Part shown: positions 1 to 5,362 of the stretch, in pieces
How the letters are laid out: each line of letters begins with the position of its first letter
How positions within the stretch are numbered: the first letter of the stretch is position 1
Assembly: GCA_937890045.1 (NCBI GenBank)
Contig: CALBXV010000536.1
Location: 1 to 19,072 of the forward strand
Length of the DNA: 19,072 nucleotides
Direction of reading: 5' to 3'
From: an uncultured archaeon
GTDB lineage: Archaea; Thermoproteota; Nitrososphaeria; Nitrososphaerales; CALBXV01
The notes under the pieces: model-generated
What the model was told of the DNA's origin: nothing
What the model saw: the letters and a program-made list of their open reading frames with translations, nothing else
The model's database searches: none
Position numbers and translations under genes: made by a program

Positions 1-76
1 ATTTAGATATTAGATGTTCAATTATTCTGATTGACATATCTCTTGTGCCATCATTGTTTAGTCTATTATTTTTCAT
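1..76 (-). CDS. Hypothetical protein, N-terminal part only (cut by window edge)
   Basis: This is the start of a leftward gene running off the window; 25 codons are visible, beginning MKNNRLNNDGTR. An AGGAG-type ribosome site lies eight bases before the ATG, a spacing that supports the start. It follows the 121-519 gene in the same direction after a 44-base gap containing a G8/C8 run. The visible residues are polar and give no hint of function. Confidence 0.6.
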   Translation of the reverse strand, partial: MKNNRLNNDGTRDMSIRIIEHLISK

Positions 77-94
77 TTTCTTTCTCCTATTGAC

Positions 95-102
95 GGGGGG
101 GG
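95..102. repeat. G8 homopolymer run between two leftward genes
   Basis: There are eight consecutive G on the plus strand (C8 in the leftward transcript), in the 44-base gap after the stop at 121. The only two other G8 runs seen in the window are at 3412-3419 and 3426-3433. No hairpin accompanies this one. Confidence 0.8.
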
Positions 103-120
103 TATTAAGATTTCTTCAGT

Positions 121-519
121 TCATCCCCCTTCTATTTTATGTTGGTTCCATTCTTCTTTAGCTTGTATACATATATCATCAAAGTCTTCTATTGTTAACA
201 TTCCGCTCTGCTCAAAGTGGTCTATGATGTTATTTACTATAACAGTATCATGTACATAGTTTTTAACATTATCTCTCCATACATATTGTCTTCGTGAGCT
301 AAGTGGGTTGTCTACTAGATCAAATGGGGGAACTTTAGCATCCTTTAACATATTCTTAAATATTCTTATTGCTGATTCACATTTATCTAGTCTATCATCA
401 GCTTCAAATATAGCTTTCCACAATCGTTCTATATCTAAGCTAGTTTGTCTTAAATGTTCTATAGCATCCCAAATAGCATCTAATTTCTCATCAGTGGATT
501 TCTTTTCAACGGCTATCAT
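121..519 (-). CDS. Hypothetical protein with N-terminal coiled coil
   Basis: The product is 132 residues and no family is recognised. The first ~60 residues are strongly charged and helical with spaced Leu/Ile, consistent with a coiled coil. The second half is mixed and ends in a helix with an acidic stretch (EDFDDI). No signal peptide or membrane segment is visible. GAGGAG lies just before the ATG, so the start is well supported. The start overlaps the end of the small gene at 506-685 by 14 bases, which suggests translational coupling within the leftward operon. The real-gene call is confident; the function is unknown. Confidence 0.75.
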   Translation of the reverse strand: MIAVEKKSTDEKLDAIWDAIEHLRQTSLDIERLWKAIFEADDRLDKCESAIRIFKNMLKDAKVPPFDLVDNPLSSRRQYVWRDNVKNYVHDTVIVNNIIDHFEQSGMLTIEDFDDICIQAKEEWNQHKIEGG

Positions 520-685
520 TGTCTTCTCCTCTTATCTTTGTCATTATTTTAAGAATATCTTCTTCTATACTAATTTCGTTTATTTGGTTATGTTGATATA
601 AATAATCAGCATCTATACCAGTATCACCACCAAATCTATCTGCGCATTCACACGGGTTCTTTTGACATAGTTCACAGACGTTCAT
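506..685 (-). CDS. Small Cys-rich protein, putative zinc-binding (59 aa)
   Basis: This short ORF is easily overlooked. It begins MNVCELCQKNPCEC, giving C4, C7, C12 and C14 in a C-x2-C-x4-C-x-C pattern that could hold one zinc ion. The rest is acidic and helical. Support comes from an AGGTGG ribosome site before the ATG, an ATGA overlap with the stop of the upstream gene (682-906), and a 14-base overlap with the next gene start. Function is unknown. A zinc-knuckle role in protein or nucleic-acid binding is inference only. Confidence 0.7.
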   Translation of the reverse strand: MNVCELCQKNPCECADRFGGDTGIDADYLYQHNQINEISIEEDILKIMTKIRGEDNDSR

Positions 686-906
686 AATTCCACCTTTAGA
701 TAATCTTTTATTATATTAATTTGTTTGTCCAATTTCTCTCTCTCTTTTATGCCATGTTCACATTCATAGCATCCTTCAAGAGTACAGTGTTCACTATATA
801 TAGGATCAAAGTATGCTTGTCCTGCAACAGCTAAATCAATAATGTGTTTTAAAGCACCCATGAATGTTTTATGAGCCGCAAAGTCAAGACCTTTATTTTT
901 GTTCAT
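682..906 (-). CDS. Hypothetical protein with Cys/His cluster (74 aa)
   Basis: The protein begins MNKNKGLDF. A longer version from a TTG at 921 is possible, but the ATG at 906 overlaps the upstream stop as ATGA, the usual coupling in this operon, so it is preferred. The middle holds a Cys/His cluster (HCTLEGCYECEH) that could bind a metal. The C-terminal part is a charged helix ending KVEL. No known family is recognised. Its stop overlaps the start of the 506-685 gene by four bases. Confidence 0.68.
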   Translation of the reverse strand: MNKNKGLDFAAHKTFMGALKHIIDLAVAGQAYFDPIYSEHCTLEGCYECEHGIKEREKLDKQINIIKDYLKVEL

Positions 907-1169
907 ACTAACCCCAACCAATCAAGTACTCTATACCACCAATACTGTCGCTTATGCTGTTTAAGTACTCTTATACAAGTATCAAATCTCATTAAAGCCT
1001 CACCATCTCTATGCCAATGAGGTGGACCATTCTCATATGCATTATTAATTGGACTCTCTTCATGAGGCCACCCAACCTGAGTTTCATAAGGTTTATAAGG
1101 TTTCTTCGTATGTTTAAGAATAGTATCAATAATTTCGTCTTTAGTTACCCATCCTTCATCTTTGTTCAT
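903..1169 (-). CDS. Hypothetical protein, Trp/His-rich
   Basis: The product is 88 residues with no recognised family. The ATG is preceded by AAGGAG with good spacing. The middle is rich in Pro, His and Trp (GWPHEESPINN and GPPHWHRDGEA), and the C-terminal third is basic and aromatic (RQYWWYRVLDWLGLV). No membrane segment is evident. It sits 10 bases after the 1180-1479 gene and couples by ATGA to the next gene downstream. Confidence 0.72.
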   Translation of the reverse strand: MNKDEGWVTKDEIIDTILKHTKKPYKPYETQVGWPHEESPINNAYENGPPHWHRDGEALMRFDTCIRVLKQHKRQYWWYRVLDWLGLV

Positions 1170-1179
1170 TATTATCTCC

Positions 1180-1479
1180 TTATGCTAATTTGACTTTGTT
1201 CCATAATCTAGAAATACAGTACTTTATCGGGTGGTCTTGGATAAATAAGAGATGGTCGTTACGTTTTCTGATAGTTGCTCTGAAACTATTTATATCATCT
1301 CTTAGATTACTGATTTCTTCTTGTAATGATTCTATTTTATCACACTCTGCTTTATATCCTTTTCTATATGCAGTCAAACAATCATTTAATTGGTCATATG
1401 TTAGGGATTCAGTCATTGGAAGTACTCCATACATTTCATTTATTAAATCAATTACCTCTAGTCCTTTTACTTCAATCAT
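1180..1479 (-). CDS. Hypothetical coiled-coil protein (99 aa)
   Basis: Residues ~45-75 form a clear charged coiled coil (CDKIESLQEEISNLRDDIN). The N-terminal 25 residues are more hydrophobic and may pack as a small helical domain. The C-terminus is basic. The start ATG overlaps the upstream stop as ATGA, so translation is probably coupled to the 1476-1847 gene. No family is recognised. A small self-assembling or partner-binding early protein is a reasonable but unproven guess. Confidence 0.72.
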   Translation of the reverse strand: MIEVKGLEVIDLINEMYGVLPMTESLTYDQLNDCLTAYRKGYKAECDKIESLQEEISNLRDDINSFRATIRKRNDHLLFIQDHPIKYCISRLWNKVKLA

Positions 1480-1847
1480 GATAGTGCCATCCTTTGTTTC
1501 TTTATTCTTCTGTGATTATCTATCCTCTTACTCCATCGCCAAAAATGTTTATGCTCTATCTCACCATATAGTCCATATTCAAGTGATGTAAAGCTAAAAG
1601 GGTCTATAATAGCAGCAAACAATGACACATACTTCACACCTTTAGTTAGCTCACCTGATACACACCAGTTTATAGCATAACCAAAGTCAAAGAGTAGAAT
1701 AGTAATATCAAACCAAAACTGTCTATACTCATTGTCTCCTCTATGCATTATATCTATGCGAATTGGTCTGTAGTATTTATATATTCTCATCTTATTGTGT
1801 GTAGACTCCCATTCATATAGTTCTTTATTGTTCTTAAATTTTTTCAT
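1476..1847 (-). CDS. Hypothetical protein, aromatic-rich (123 aa)
   Basis: The preferred start is the ATG at 1847 (MKKFKNNKELYEWES), overlapping the upstream gene by 14 bases. The frame is open further to a GTG at 1883, but that would mean a longer overlap and an odd N-terminus; neither start has a strong ribosome site. The protein is rich in Tyr, Phe and Trp, with a moderately hydrophobic centre (FWFDITILLFDFGYAINW) that could be a buried core or a weak membrane segment. The C-terminal tail is very basic. No family is recognised. Confidence 0.65.
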   Translation of the reverse strand: MKKFKNNKELYEWESTHNKMRIYKYYRPIRIDIMHRGDNEYRQFWFDITILLFDFGYAINWCVSGELTKGVKYVSLFAAIIDPFSFTSLEYGLYGEIEHKHFWRWSKRIDNHRRIKKQRMALS

Positions 1848-2139
1848 CACAATAACATATATATCTTGTACCATCAGGATCACAACAAAGACATTGACAC
1901 GGAGTGCTTATAGAACTATCTAATTCAATACAAGCACTACATTTTTCTATTGGTTTGTTCACTCCATACTCCTCATTTACTATCCTTCTTACCTCTTTTT
2001 CTGCGTCTGACATCTTTAAATGTGGATATATATCTTCAATCTCTTCTCTTGATTTAGGATGGTCAGCAATAGACACTGGAAGACCACACTTTCTTAATAG
2101 TCTTCTATGTTCTTCGTCACTTACTAGCTTGTCCCACAT
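1834..2139 (-). CDS. Hypothetical protein with Cys-rich C-terminus
   Basis: The product is 101 residues with a good ribosome site (AAGGAG) before the ATG. Residues 1-65 are helical and charged. The last third carries at least eight cysteines (SACIE, then PCQCLCCDPDG, then ICYCDEKI), which suggests a small metal-bound module or disulfide-rich tail. No standard zinc-finger spacing is recognised, so the metal idea is inference. It starts immediately after the small membrane protein at 2140-2298 and overlaps the next gene by 14 bases. Confidence 0.7.
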   Translation of the reverse strand: MWDKLVSDEEHRRLLRKCGLPVSIADHPKSREEIEDIYPHLKMSDAEKEVRRIVNEEYGVNKPIEKCSACIELDSSISTPCQCLCCDPDGTRYICYCDEKI

Positions 2140-2298
2140 TTATTTACTCCTTACGACTGCCCAAAAGAACTTTAGTGTAAACTTTATAATTCTATGTAAT
2201 AGGTTAGATAGTTCTGGAGCAAATAGTATTGAGTATATCATAATCATTATTACTCCGAAGAAGATAAGAAATGGTTCTAGAATTTGCCAGTTACTCAT
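2140..2298 (-). CDS. Small membrane protein (52 aa)
   Basis: This short gene begins MSNWQILEPF, followed by a membrane segment at about residues 9-27 (FLIFFGVIMIMIYSILF) and a basic amphipathic C-terminal helix ending VVRSK. The layout suggests an N-out or N-in single-pass inner-membrane protein with its positive tail in the cytoplasm. An AGGA ribosome site precedes the ATG, which overlaps the upstream stop by eight bases, and the stop lies directly before the next ATG. Its role is unknown. Small early phage membrane proteins include superinfection-exclusion factors and antiholins, but nothing here identifies either. Confidence 0.68.
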   Translation of the reverse strand: MSNWQILEPFLIFFGVIMIMIYSILFAPELSNLLHRIIKFTLKFFWAVVRSK

Positions 2299-2593
2299 TA
2301 TTATTATCCTCCATTAGTTTAAATCCTTTCATCATCTTCATATTAATCTTATTAGGATTACTCTGACTCATATACTCAACTACATCTATCACTCTTTCAG
2401 CTTTGGATGAGTATCCTGATGCATTTAGTACTCGTTTGCATTGTTTACCATTTCTTAGATAATAGATAGTACGTCTATCTTCACGATGCTTGACTTCTCT
2501 TGCAAAACTGTCATCATCACGCTTAGGCTTCTCTTGTTCATGCTTTTGTTCAAGCTCTATACTAATGTTTTGTTCGTGCTTTAGGTCAATCAT
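2291..2593 (-). CDS. Hypothetical charged protein, first gene of the leftward sub-operon
   Basis: The product is 100 residues. The N-terminal third is highly charged and helical (HEQNISIELEQKHEQEKPKR). The middle is a more compact part (TIYYLRNGKQCKRVLNASGY) that could form a small folded domain, and the acidic C-terminus ends in Asn repeats. AAGGAAC precedes the ATG. It follows the 260-base spacer at 2594-2853 and is the first of a run of nine leftward genes with overlaps or short gaps. No family is recognised. Confidence 0.7.
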   Translation of the reverse strand: MIDLKHEQNISIELEQKHEQEKPKRDDDSFAREVKHREDRRTIYYLRNGKQCKRVLNASGYSSKAERVIDVVEYMSQSNPNKINMKMMKGFKLMEDNNNE

Positions 2594-2628
2594 AATTGTT
2601 CCTTATGTGTAAGCCCAAGTTTAATACT

Positions 2629-2637
2629 ATAATAGCA
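2629..2637 (-). promoter_or_regulatory. Possible extended -10 promoter for the leftward sub-operon
   Basis: Reading leftward, TG-C-TATTAT matches an extended -10 (TGnTATAAT-like) and lies about 36 bases before the ATG at 2593. No good -35 is present at the expected spacing, so the call is weak. Confidence 0.3.
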
Positions 2638-2651
2638 TATAATGGTAGTAT

Positions 2652-2728
2652 GTGGCTCTATGCTCATAATGCTATCAATACGATTACATACGTCTTACAT
2701 GATAACACATGAGTCTAATAAGAGCCAC
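2652..2728. repeat. Inverted repeat GTGGCTCT / AGAGCCAC
   Basis: Eight-base perfect arms at 2652-2659 and 2721-2728 enclose 61 bases. The flanks extend the symmetry imperfectly (ATAATGGTA on the left against the complement of TACCATAA on the right), giving about 20 bases of near-complementary arm. Confidence 0.6.
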
Positions 2729-2829
2729 TTTATACCATAATAGTAGCAGGCGTAGTTTGAATACAACGCTATCACCCGTGTATCATCCCTACCTTGCGGA
2801 CTTTACCTGCTTTTATAACTAAGTGGAGA

Positions 2830-2853
2830 TTGAAGGGGGTTTCCCCCCTCCAA
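2830..2853 (-). terminator. Terminator-like GC hairpin with GAAA loop
   Basis: Immediately after the stop of the 2854-3102 gene, the leftward transcript folds into a ten-pair stem with one mismatch. The arms TTG-AGGGGG and CCCCCT-CAA are capped by a GAAA tetraloop. No U-run follows, so it is not a textbook intrinsic terminator. It may stop transcription partially, protect a 3' end or act as a processing site. Confidence 0.5.
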
Positions 2854-3102
2854 CTATGCTTGTTCCACTCTTGCCATCAGATGATCGTGGTCTTCTTGAG
2901 TCAATGGAGTCCGCTCCTCGGTCTGGTACACTTTGGACTTTGCCATTTCCTCTACCAACTCATCCTCTGAGTAGATGAATACTGTTGGAGTGGTACGTGC
3001 GTTGACGAAGTAGTCTCCGGACTCGTCACCCTTTGAACACTCGTAGTCAAGCATCACTCTGGAGTTAGTACCTGGAATCTGTCTGAGTAGTTTGATGGTC
3101 AT
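2854..3102 (-). CDS. Hypothetical protein, first leftward gene of the divergent region
   Basis: The product is 82 residues. A near-perfect ribosome site (GGAGG) lies eight bases before the ATG, suggesting high expression. The N-terminal half looks like a short beta-rich fold (IKLLRQIPGTNSRVMLDY, then DYFVNARTTPTVFIYSEDE) and the C-terminal half is a charged helix. The base composition is visibly more GC-rich than the other leftward genes. It is first behind the divergent promoter and is followed by a terminator-like hairpin, so it may form its own short transcript. No family is recognised. A small regulator is possible, but no DNA-binding helix-turn-helix is evident. Confidence 0.7.
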   Translation of the reverse strand: MTIKLLRQIPGTNSRVMLDYECSKGDESGDYFVNARTTPTVFIYSEDELVEEMAKSKVYQTEERTPLTQEDHDHLMARVEQA

Positions 3103-3127
3103 TTTTGAACCTCCGTAGTTTGGTTAA

Positions 3128-3161
3128 TGAAATCCAACTCAAAATGGAATTTCTGAAATCC
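3128..3161. repeat. Direct repeat TGAAATCC in divergent control region
   Basis: TGAAATCC occurs at 3128-3135 and again at 3154-3161, 26 bases apart. The second copy lies inside the right half of the palindrome at 3142-3166, so the left copy may be an extra half-site. Confidence 0.5.
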
Positions 3162-3166
3162 CATTT
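3142..3166. promoter_or_regulatory. 25-base near-palindrome, putative operator
   Basis: The arms AAATGGAATTTC and GAAATCCCATTT are reverse complements apart from one position and surround a single central base. The element sits between the divergent promoters and the leftward gene start, about 20-45 bases downstream of the likely leftward transcription start. That position suits a repressor site on the leftward unit. No candidate repressor is visible in the window. It could also act as an RNA leader hairpin. Confidence 0.5.
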
Positions 3167-3191
3167 CTAACCCTATTGCGGGCAAGTTGGG

Positions 3192-3200
3192 TATATATCA
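3192..3200 (-). promoter_or_regulatory. Leftward extended -10 promoter
   Basis: On the minus strand TG-A-TATATA matches an extended -10 element. It lies about 90 bases before the start of the 2854-3102 gene and back to back with the rightward promoter. No convincing -35 is seen. Confidence 0.4.
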
Positions 3201-3215
3201 TTAGTCACATTTTCC

Positions 3216-3245
3216 TTGACACACTTGGGCAATCAGTCATATATT
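3216..3245 (+). promoter_or_regulatory. Rightward sigma70-type promoter (TTGACA-18-TATATT)
   Basis: TTGACA at 3216-3221 is a perfect -35. TATATT at 3240-3245 is a good -10, with an 18-base spacer. The predicted start is near 3252, just before the ribosome site AAGGAG of the gene at 3270. It is the best promoter match seen in the window and sits at the head of the rightward operon. Confidence 0.7.
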
Positions 3246-3269
3246 ACCACATTAGCAAGGAGAAACATT

Positions 3270-3452
3270 ATGACCCCTAGAGTAGAAGATGGTATGGTTA
3301 GGTTACGGGATGTAGCAAGAAATGAAGGAGCTACAGGAGTTAAGGACTTGGAAAATCTAGAAAAACAGGTAAAGCCTTCCCCTGTGCCAGGTGGTACGGA
3401 TGATAGTGAGAGGGGGGGGACCATAGGGGGGGGAGAGAAAGAAGAAGATTAG
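3270..3452 (+). CDS. Small polar protein containing two Gly-rich runs (60 aa)
   Basis: This is the first gene of the rightward operon. The frame stays open upstream to a TTG at 3216, but that is the -35 element. The ATG at 3270 has AAGGAG at the right distance and is chosen. The protein is short, charged and low in hydrophobic residues (MTPRVEDGMVRLRDVARNEG). Its C-terminus, RGGTIGGGEKEED, is encoded by the G8 mirror repeat at 3408-3437. It is probably disordered. The G8 runs make this gene prone to slippage: loss of one G in the first run stops at once, while gain of one G extends about 15 codons past the normal end. Function is unknown. Confidence 0.6.
   Translation: MTPRVEDGMVRLRDVARNEGATGVKDLENLEKQVKPSPVPGGTDDSERGGTIGGGEKEED
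3408..3437 (+). repeat. Polypurine mirror repeat with two G8 runs
   Basis: GAGAGGGGGGGGA at 3408-3420 is followed by CCAT and then its exact mirror image AGGGGGGGGAGAG at 3425-3437. Such purine mirror repeats can form triplex DNA, and the two G8 runs could make a G-quadruplex. It lies inside the 3270-3452 gene, about 280 bases before the small terminase gene. Confidence 0.85.
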
Positions 3453-3482
3453 TATCTATATCTTGCTTAACTTTAGTCTGAT

Positions 3483-3710
3483 ATGGCAGTAGAGATGACA
3501 GAGCTTTCAAAACTTCCTCCAGAGACACAAGTACGCATTTTAGAAGAGATGCAGAAAGTTGCTTTTGGAGAGAAGCTTGTCTTCAAGCAAATTGAAGAAG
3601 ACGATATGTCTAACATAGAGATAGATGGGCTTGTATACATTATCCCCGAACCAGTAAACAGACTAATAGACGATTTGTGTTCTAAAATAAGACAGCTCTC
3701 ACCCGAGTAA
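3483..3710 (+). CDS. Hypothetical acidic protein (75 aa)
   Basis: The product begins MAVEMTELSKLPPETQVRIL, a helical, acidic N-terminus. It continues with VFKQIEEDDMSNIEIDGLVYIIP, which could be a beta-hairpin, and ends in a helix. No family is recognised. The ATG at 3483 has no good ribosome site, and the ATG at 3495 (MTELSK) is an alternative. The stop lies one base before the TTG start of the small terminase, so the genes are probably co-translated. Position before terS suggests an accessory packaging or late-regulatory role, but there is no direct evidence. Confidence 0.6.
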   Translation: MAVEMTELSKLPPETQVRILEEMQKVAFGEKLVFKQIEEDDMSNIEIDGLVYIIPEPVNRLIDDLCSKIRQLSPE

Positions 3711-3711
3711 T

Positions 3712-4503
3712 TTGGAACACAGGGTAATTAAAGGCAAACGTCATTTTGTCTTTGAAAACGAAGAGGAACACATTTCTCATTTCTTACCAGACAGCCCACC
3801 ACAAATTAATCCACAGTGGAGAAGTGCGGAGGAAGGAGATTGGGTAAAATCCGATGATGGTAGGATTATTCAGCTTTTGAAAGTTAAGAGTATGATTACT
3901 CATCCTAACGACAGAAAAAATTATAAGTATGCAAAAGGTTGGGTGCGCACAGTAGTTGGTACTTTTCTAAATCGTGAAAATACGTTTATGGATACAGACT
4001 TTAGTAAGCATAAGAATAGGTATACTTTTTCTGGTAAGAGAAAGAATATTTCAAAACGAATTAAAGACAGGAAAACACTAACTAGGAAAGAGCGATTATT
4101 CGCAACTAGTGTTGCAACTGGAAAAGAGGTAACGGATGCATATAAGCAAGTATTTGGTCATACAACTGATAACAGAGCAAAAGCTAAGGCTGTTGTTCTT
4201 TTAAAACAGGAGAGAGTGATGAAAGAGATTGAGCGTGGTGTAATGGATATAGCTAAGAAGCTAGGAATAGACCATGAGTATGTTTTGAATAATTTAAAAT
4301 GCCTTGCGGAAAATTCAGTTGATGAAAATATTCAGCTACAAGCAACAAAAGAGATGGGTAAAGCGATAGGTACGCTTGGAAAACCACTAACTCCGAAACA
4401 GGAAGTTGGAGTATATGGAATGTTGCAGGAGTTTTCTACAGGCCAACTAGATTCTGTGAAACGGCCAGAATTGAAGGAAGTAAATGATTTGTCCAAGATG
4501 TAG
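3712..4503 (+). CDS. Terminase small subunit (TerS) with extra N-terminal domain
   Basis: This is the putative DNA-recognition subunit of the packaging motor. Residues ~120-225 fit the Terminase_2 type of small subunit: a basic LTRKERLFATSV helix, then VTDAYKQVFGHTTDNRAKAKAVVLL resembling the conserved 'AYkqaG...a...a..Ll' helix-turn-helix, followed by helices for ring assembly and a PLTPKQEVG segment. Residues ~1-115 are an added domain with likely beta strands (GDWVKSDDGRIIQLLKV and KGWVRTVVGTFLN). At 263 residues it is longer than simple TerS proteins. The start is a TTG one base after the previous stop with only a weak ribosome site, so the exact start is uncertain. Synteny with the large terminase supports the call. 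Confidence 0.7.
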   Translation: MEHRVIKGKRHFVFENEEEHISHFLPDSPPQINPQWRSAEEGDWVKSDDGRIIQLLKVKSMITHPNDRKNYKYAKGWVRTVVGTFLNRENTFMDTDFSKHKNRYTFSGKRKNISKRIKDRKTLTRKERLFATSVATGKEVTDAYKQVFGHTTDNRAKAKAVVLLKQERVMKEIERGVMDIAKKLGIDHEYVLNNLKCLAENSVDENIQLQATKEMGKAIGTLGKPLTPKQEVGVYGMLQEFSTGQLDSVKRPELKEVNDLSKM

Positions 4504-5362
4504 TTCTTATCATGTAACGAAAGACGGGAAACAGTATAGTAGAGATTCAATCTCTCAAGTTTTTTCTTGTAAGCAGTGTAATAAACATTTCCAAGTTCCC
4601 TTAGAAAATAGTGGGTCTTCTTCTGAAATAATAGAATCAGGGAAGGTATTTAAGTATGAGTCTGATGAGGTTCTCAGGGTACATGGTTTGACTGATATTC
4701 ATGTAGGAGCTAATGAATTTGATTTTAAGAAGTTTTCAGAAGCTATAAAGCGAATATACGAAGATGACAATGCTGTATGGTTTGGAAACGGGGATTTGTT
4801 AGAATGTATACCACCTCACTACAAGATTAGTCAGAGAGGACAATATATTCCCCCAGACCAGCAACATGAAGTCTTTATGGATATGATAAGACCTATTATT
4901 GACAAGTGTTTATTTGTGAGAGGGGGAAATCATGATTATTTGAGAAGTCTCTCCTTATTGGATTATGATGTATCAAGAATGATTGGAAAAGACATGGGAG
5001 TCCCATATTACAAGATGCCTGGCTATGCGGTACTTACTGTTAAGGGCCAGGATTGGATTCTAGCCTCTGGACACGGAAAGAGCGGAGCAAAAAACGGAGA
5101 TTTGGAGCTGGACAAGATGGCTGCGGTTTACTCTGAAGCAGACGTGTTTTTCTTGGGGCATAATCATCAGTTATATGCAAAGCCTTTAGATTCCATGCGT
5201 ATAGATGGAGATGAGGAAGCTTTGCACAGAAGGTGGTATATTAGGGGAGGTAGTTTTTTGAGATATGCAGAGTATGCAAGGTATTCCATATATCCAATCG
5301 TGCGAACAGGATGGGTCACTATGGAATTTGATAAGGATGGCATTGGTTGTTGGACCAACTAA
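4484..5362 (+). CDS. Zinc-ribbon metallophosphoesterase (calcineurin-like)
   Basis: The protein has 292 residues. Residues 1-35 hold a zinc ribbon, C3-x2-C6 and C29-x2-C32. From ~65 a calcineurin-like phosphoesterase domain follows with all core motifs: D71-x-H73 (LTDIHVG), D104 (GNGDLLE), N149-H150-D151 (GGNHDY), H197 (ASGHGKSG) and H226-x-H228 (LGHNHQ). It should therefore bind two metal ions and hydrolyse a phosphate ester. The substrate is unknown and could be nucleic acid, nucleotide or phosphoprotein. The start has a strong AAGGAAG site and overlaps the end of terS by 20 bases. Its place between terS and terL suggests a late role, perhaps on DNA during packaging, but that is inference. 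The zinc ribbon could provide DNA binding. Confidence 0.88.
   Translation: MICPRCSSYHVTKDGKQYSRDSISQVFSCKQCNKHFQVPLENSGSSSEIIESGKVFKYESDEVLRVHGLTDIHVGANEFDFKKFSEAIKRIYEDDNAVWFGNGDLLECIPPHYKISQRGQYIPPDQQHEVFMDMIRPIIDKCLFVRGGNHDYLRSLSLLDYDVSRMIGKDMGVPYYKMPGYAVLTVKGQDWILASGHGKSGAKNGDLELDKMAAVYSEADVFFLGHNHQLYAKPLDSMRIDGDEEALHRRWYIRGGSFLRYAEYARYSIYPIVRTGWVTMEFDKDGIGCWTN

Larger units (their letters stand above)
2594..2853. other. 260-base gene-free spacer with several inverted repeats
   Basis: No credible ORF lies on either strand. The spacer holds an 8-base perfect inverted repeat at 2652-2659 and 2721-2728, with imperfect extension to about 2638 and 2740. A second closing stem lies at 2745-2750 and 2806-2811, with an inner hairpin at 2750-2769 (one mismatch). 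The GNRA-loop hairpin at 2830-2853 completes the set. It separates the 2854-3102 gene from the rest of the leftward genes, so it could be a 3' end plus new promoter region, or a structured RNA. A tRNA was considered and not supported. Confidence 0.55.

Noticed and set aside
308..601. Plus-strand ORF of 97 codons
   Set aside because: It lies opposite well-supported minus-strand genes, has no ribosome site, and is Ser/Phe/Ile-rich as expected for an antisense shadow.
2745..2811. tRNA-like fold on the minus strand (7-pair closing stem and a D-arm-like GTCC/GGAT with GG in the loop)
   Set aside because: No proper anticodon stem forms, the T-arm has a mismatch and wrong loop size, and the total length is too short.
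3216..3269. N-terminal extension of the first rightward gene from TTG 3216
   Set aside because: The TTG is the -35 element of the promoter, and the ATG at 3270 has a proper AAGGAG site.
3426..3482. Frameshift fusion of the 3270 and 3483 genes through the G8 runs
   Set aside because: Both genes are already in the same frame with several stops between them, and single-base slips end before or just after 3483 without entering that frame.
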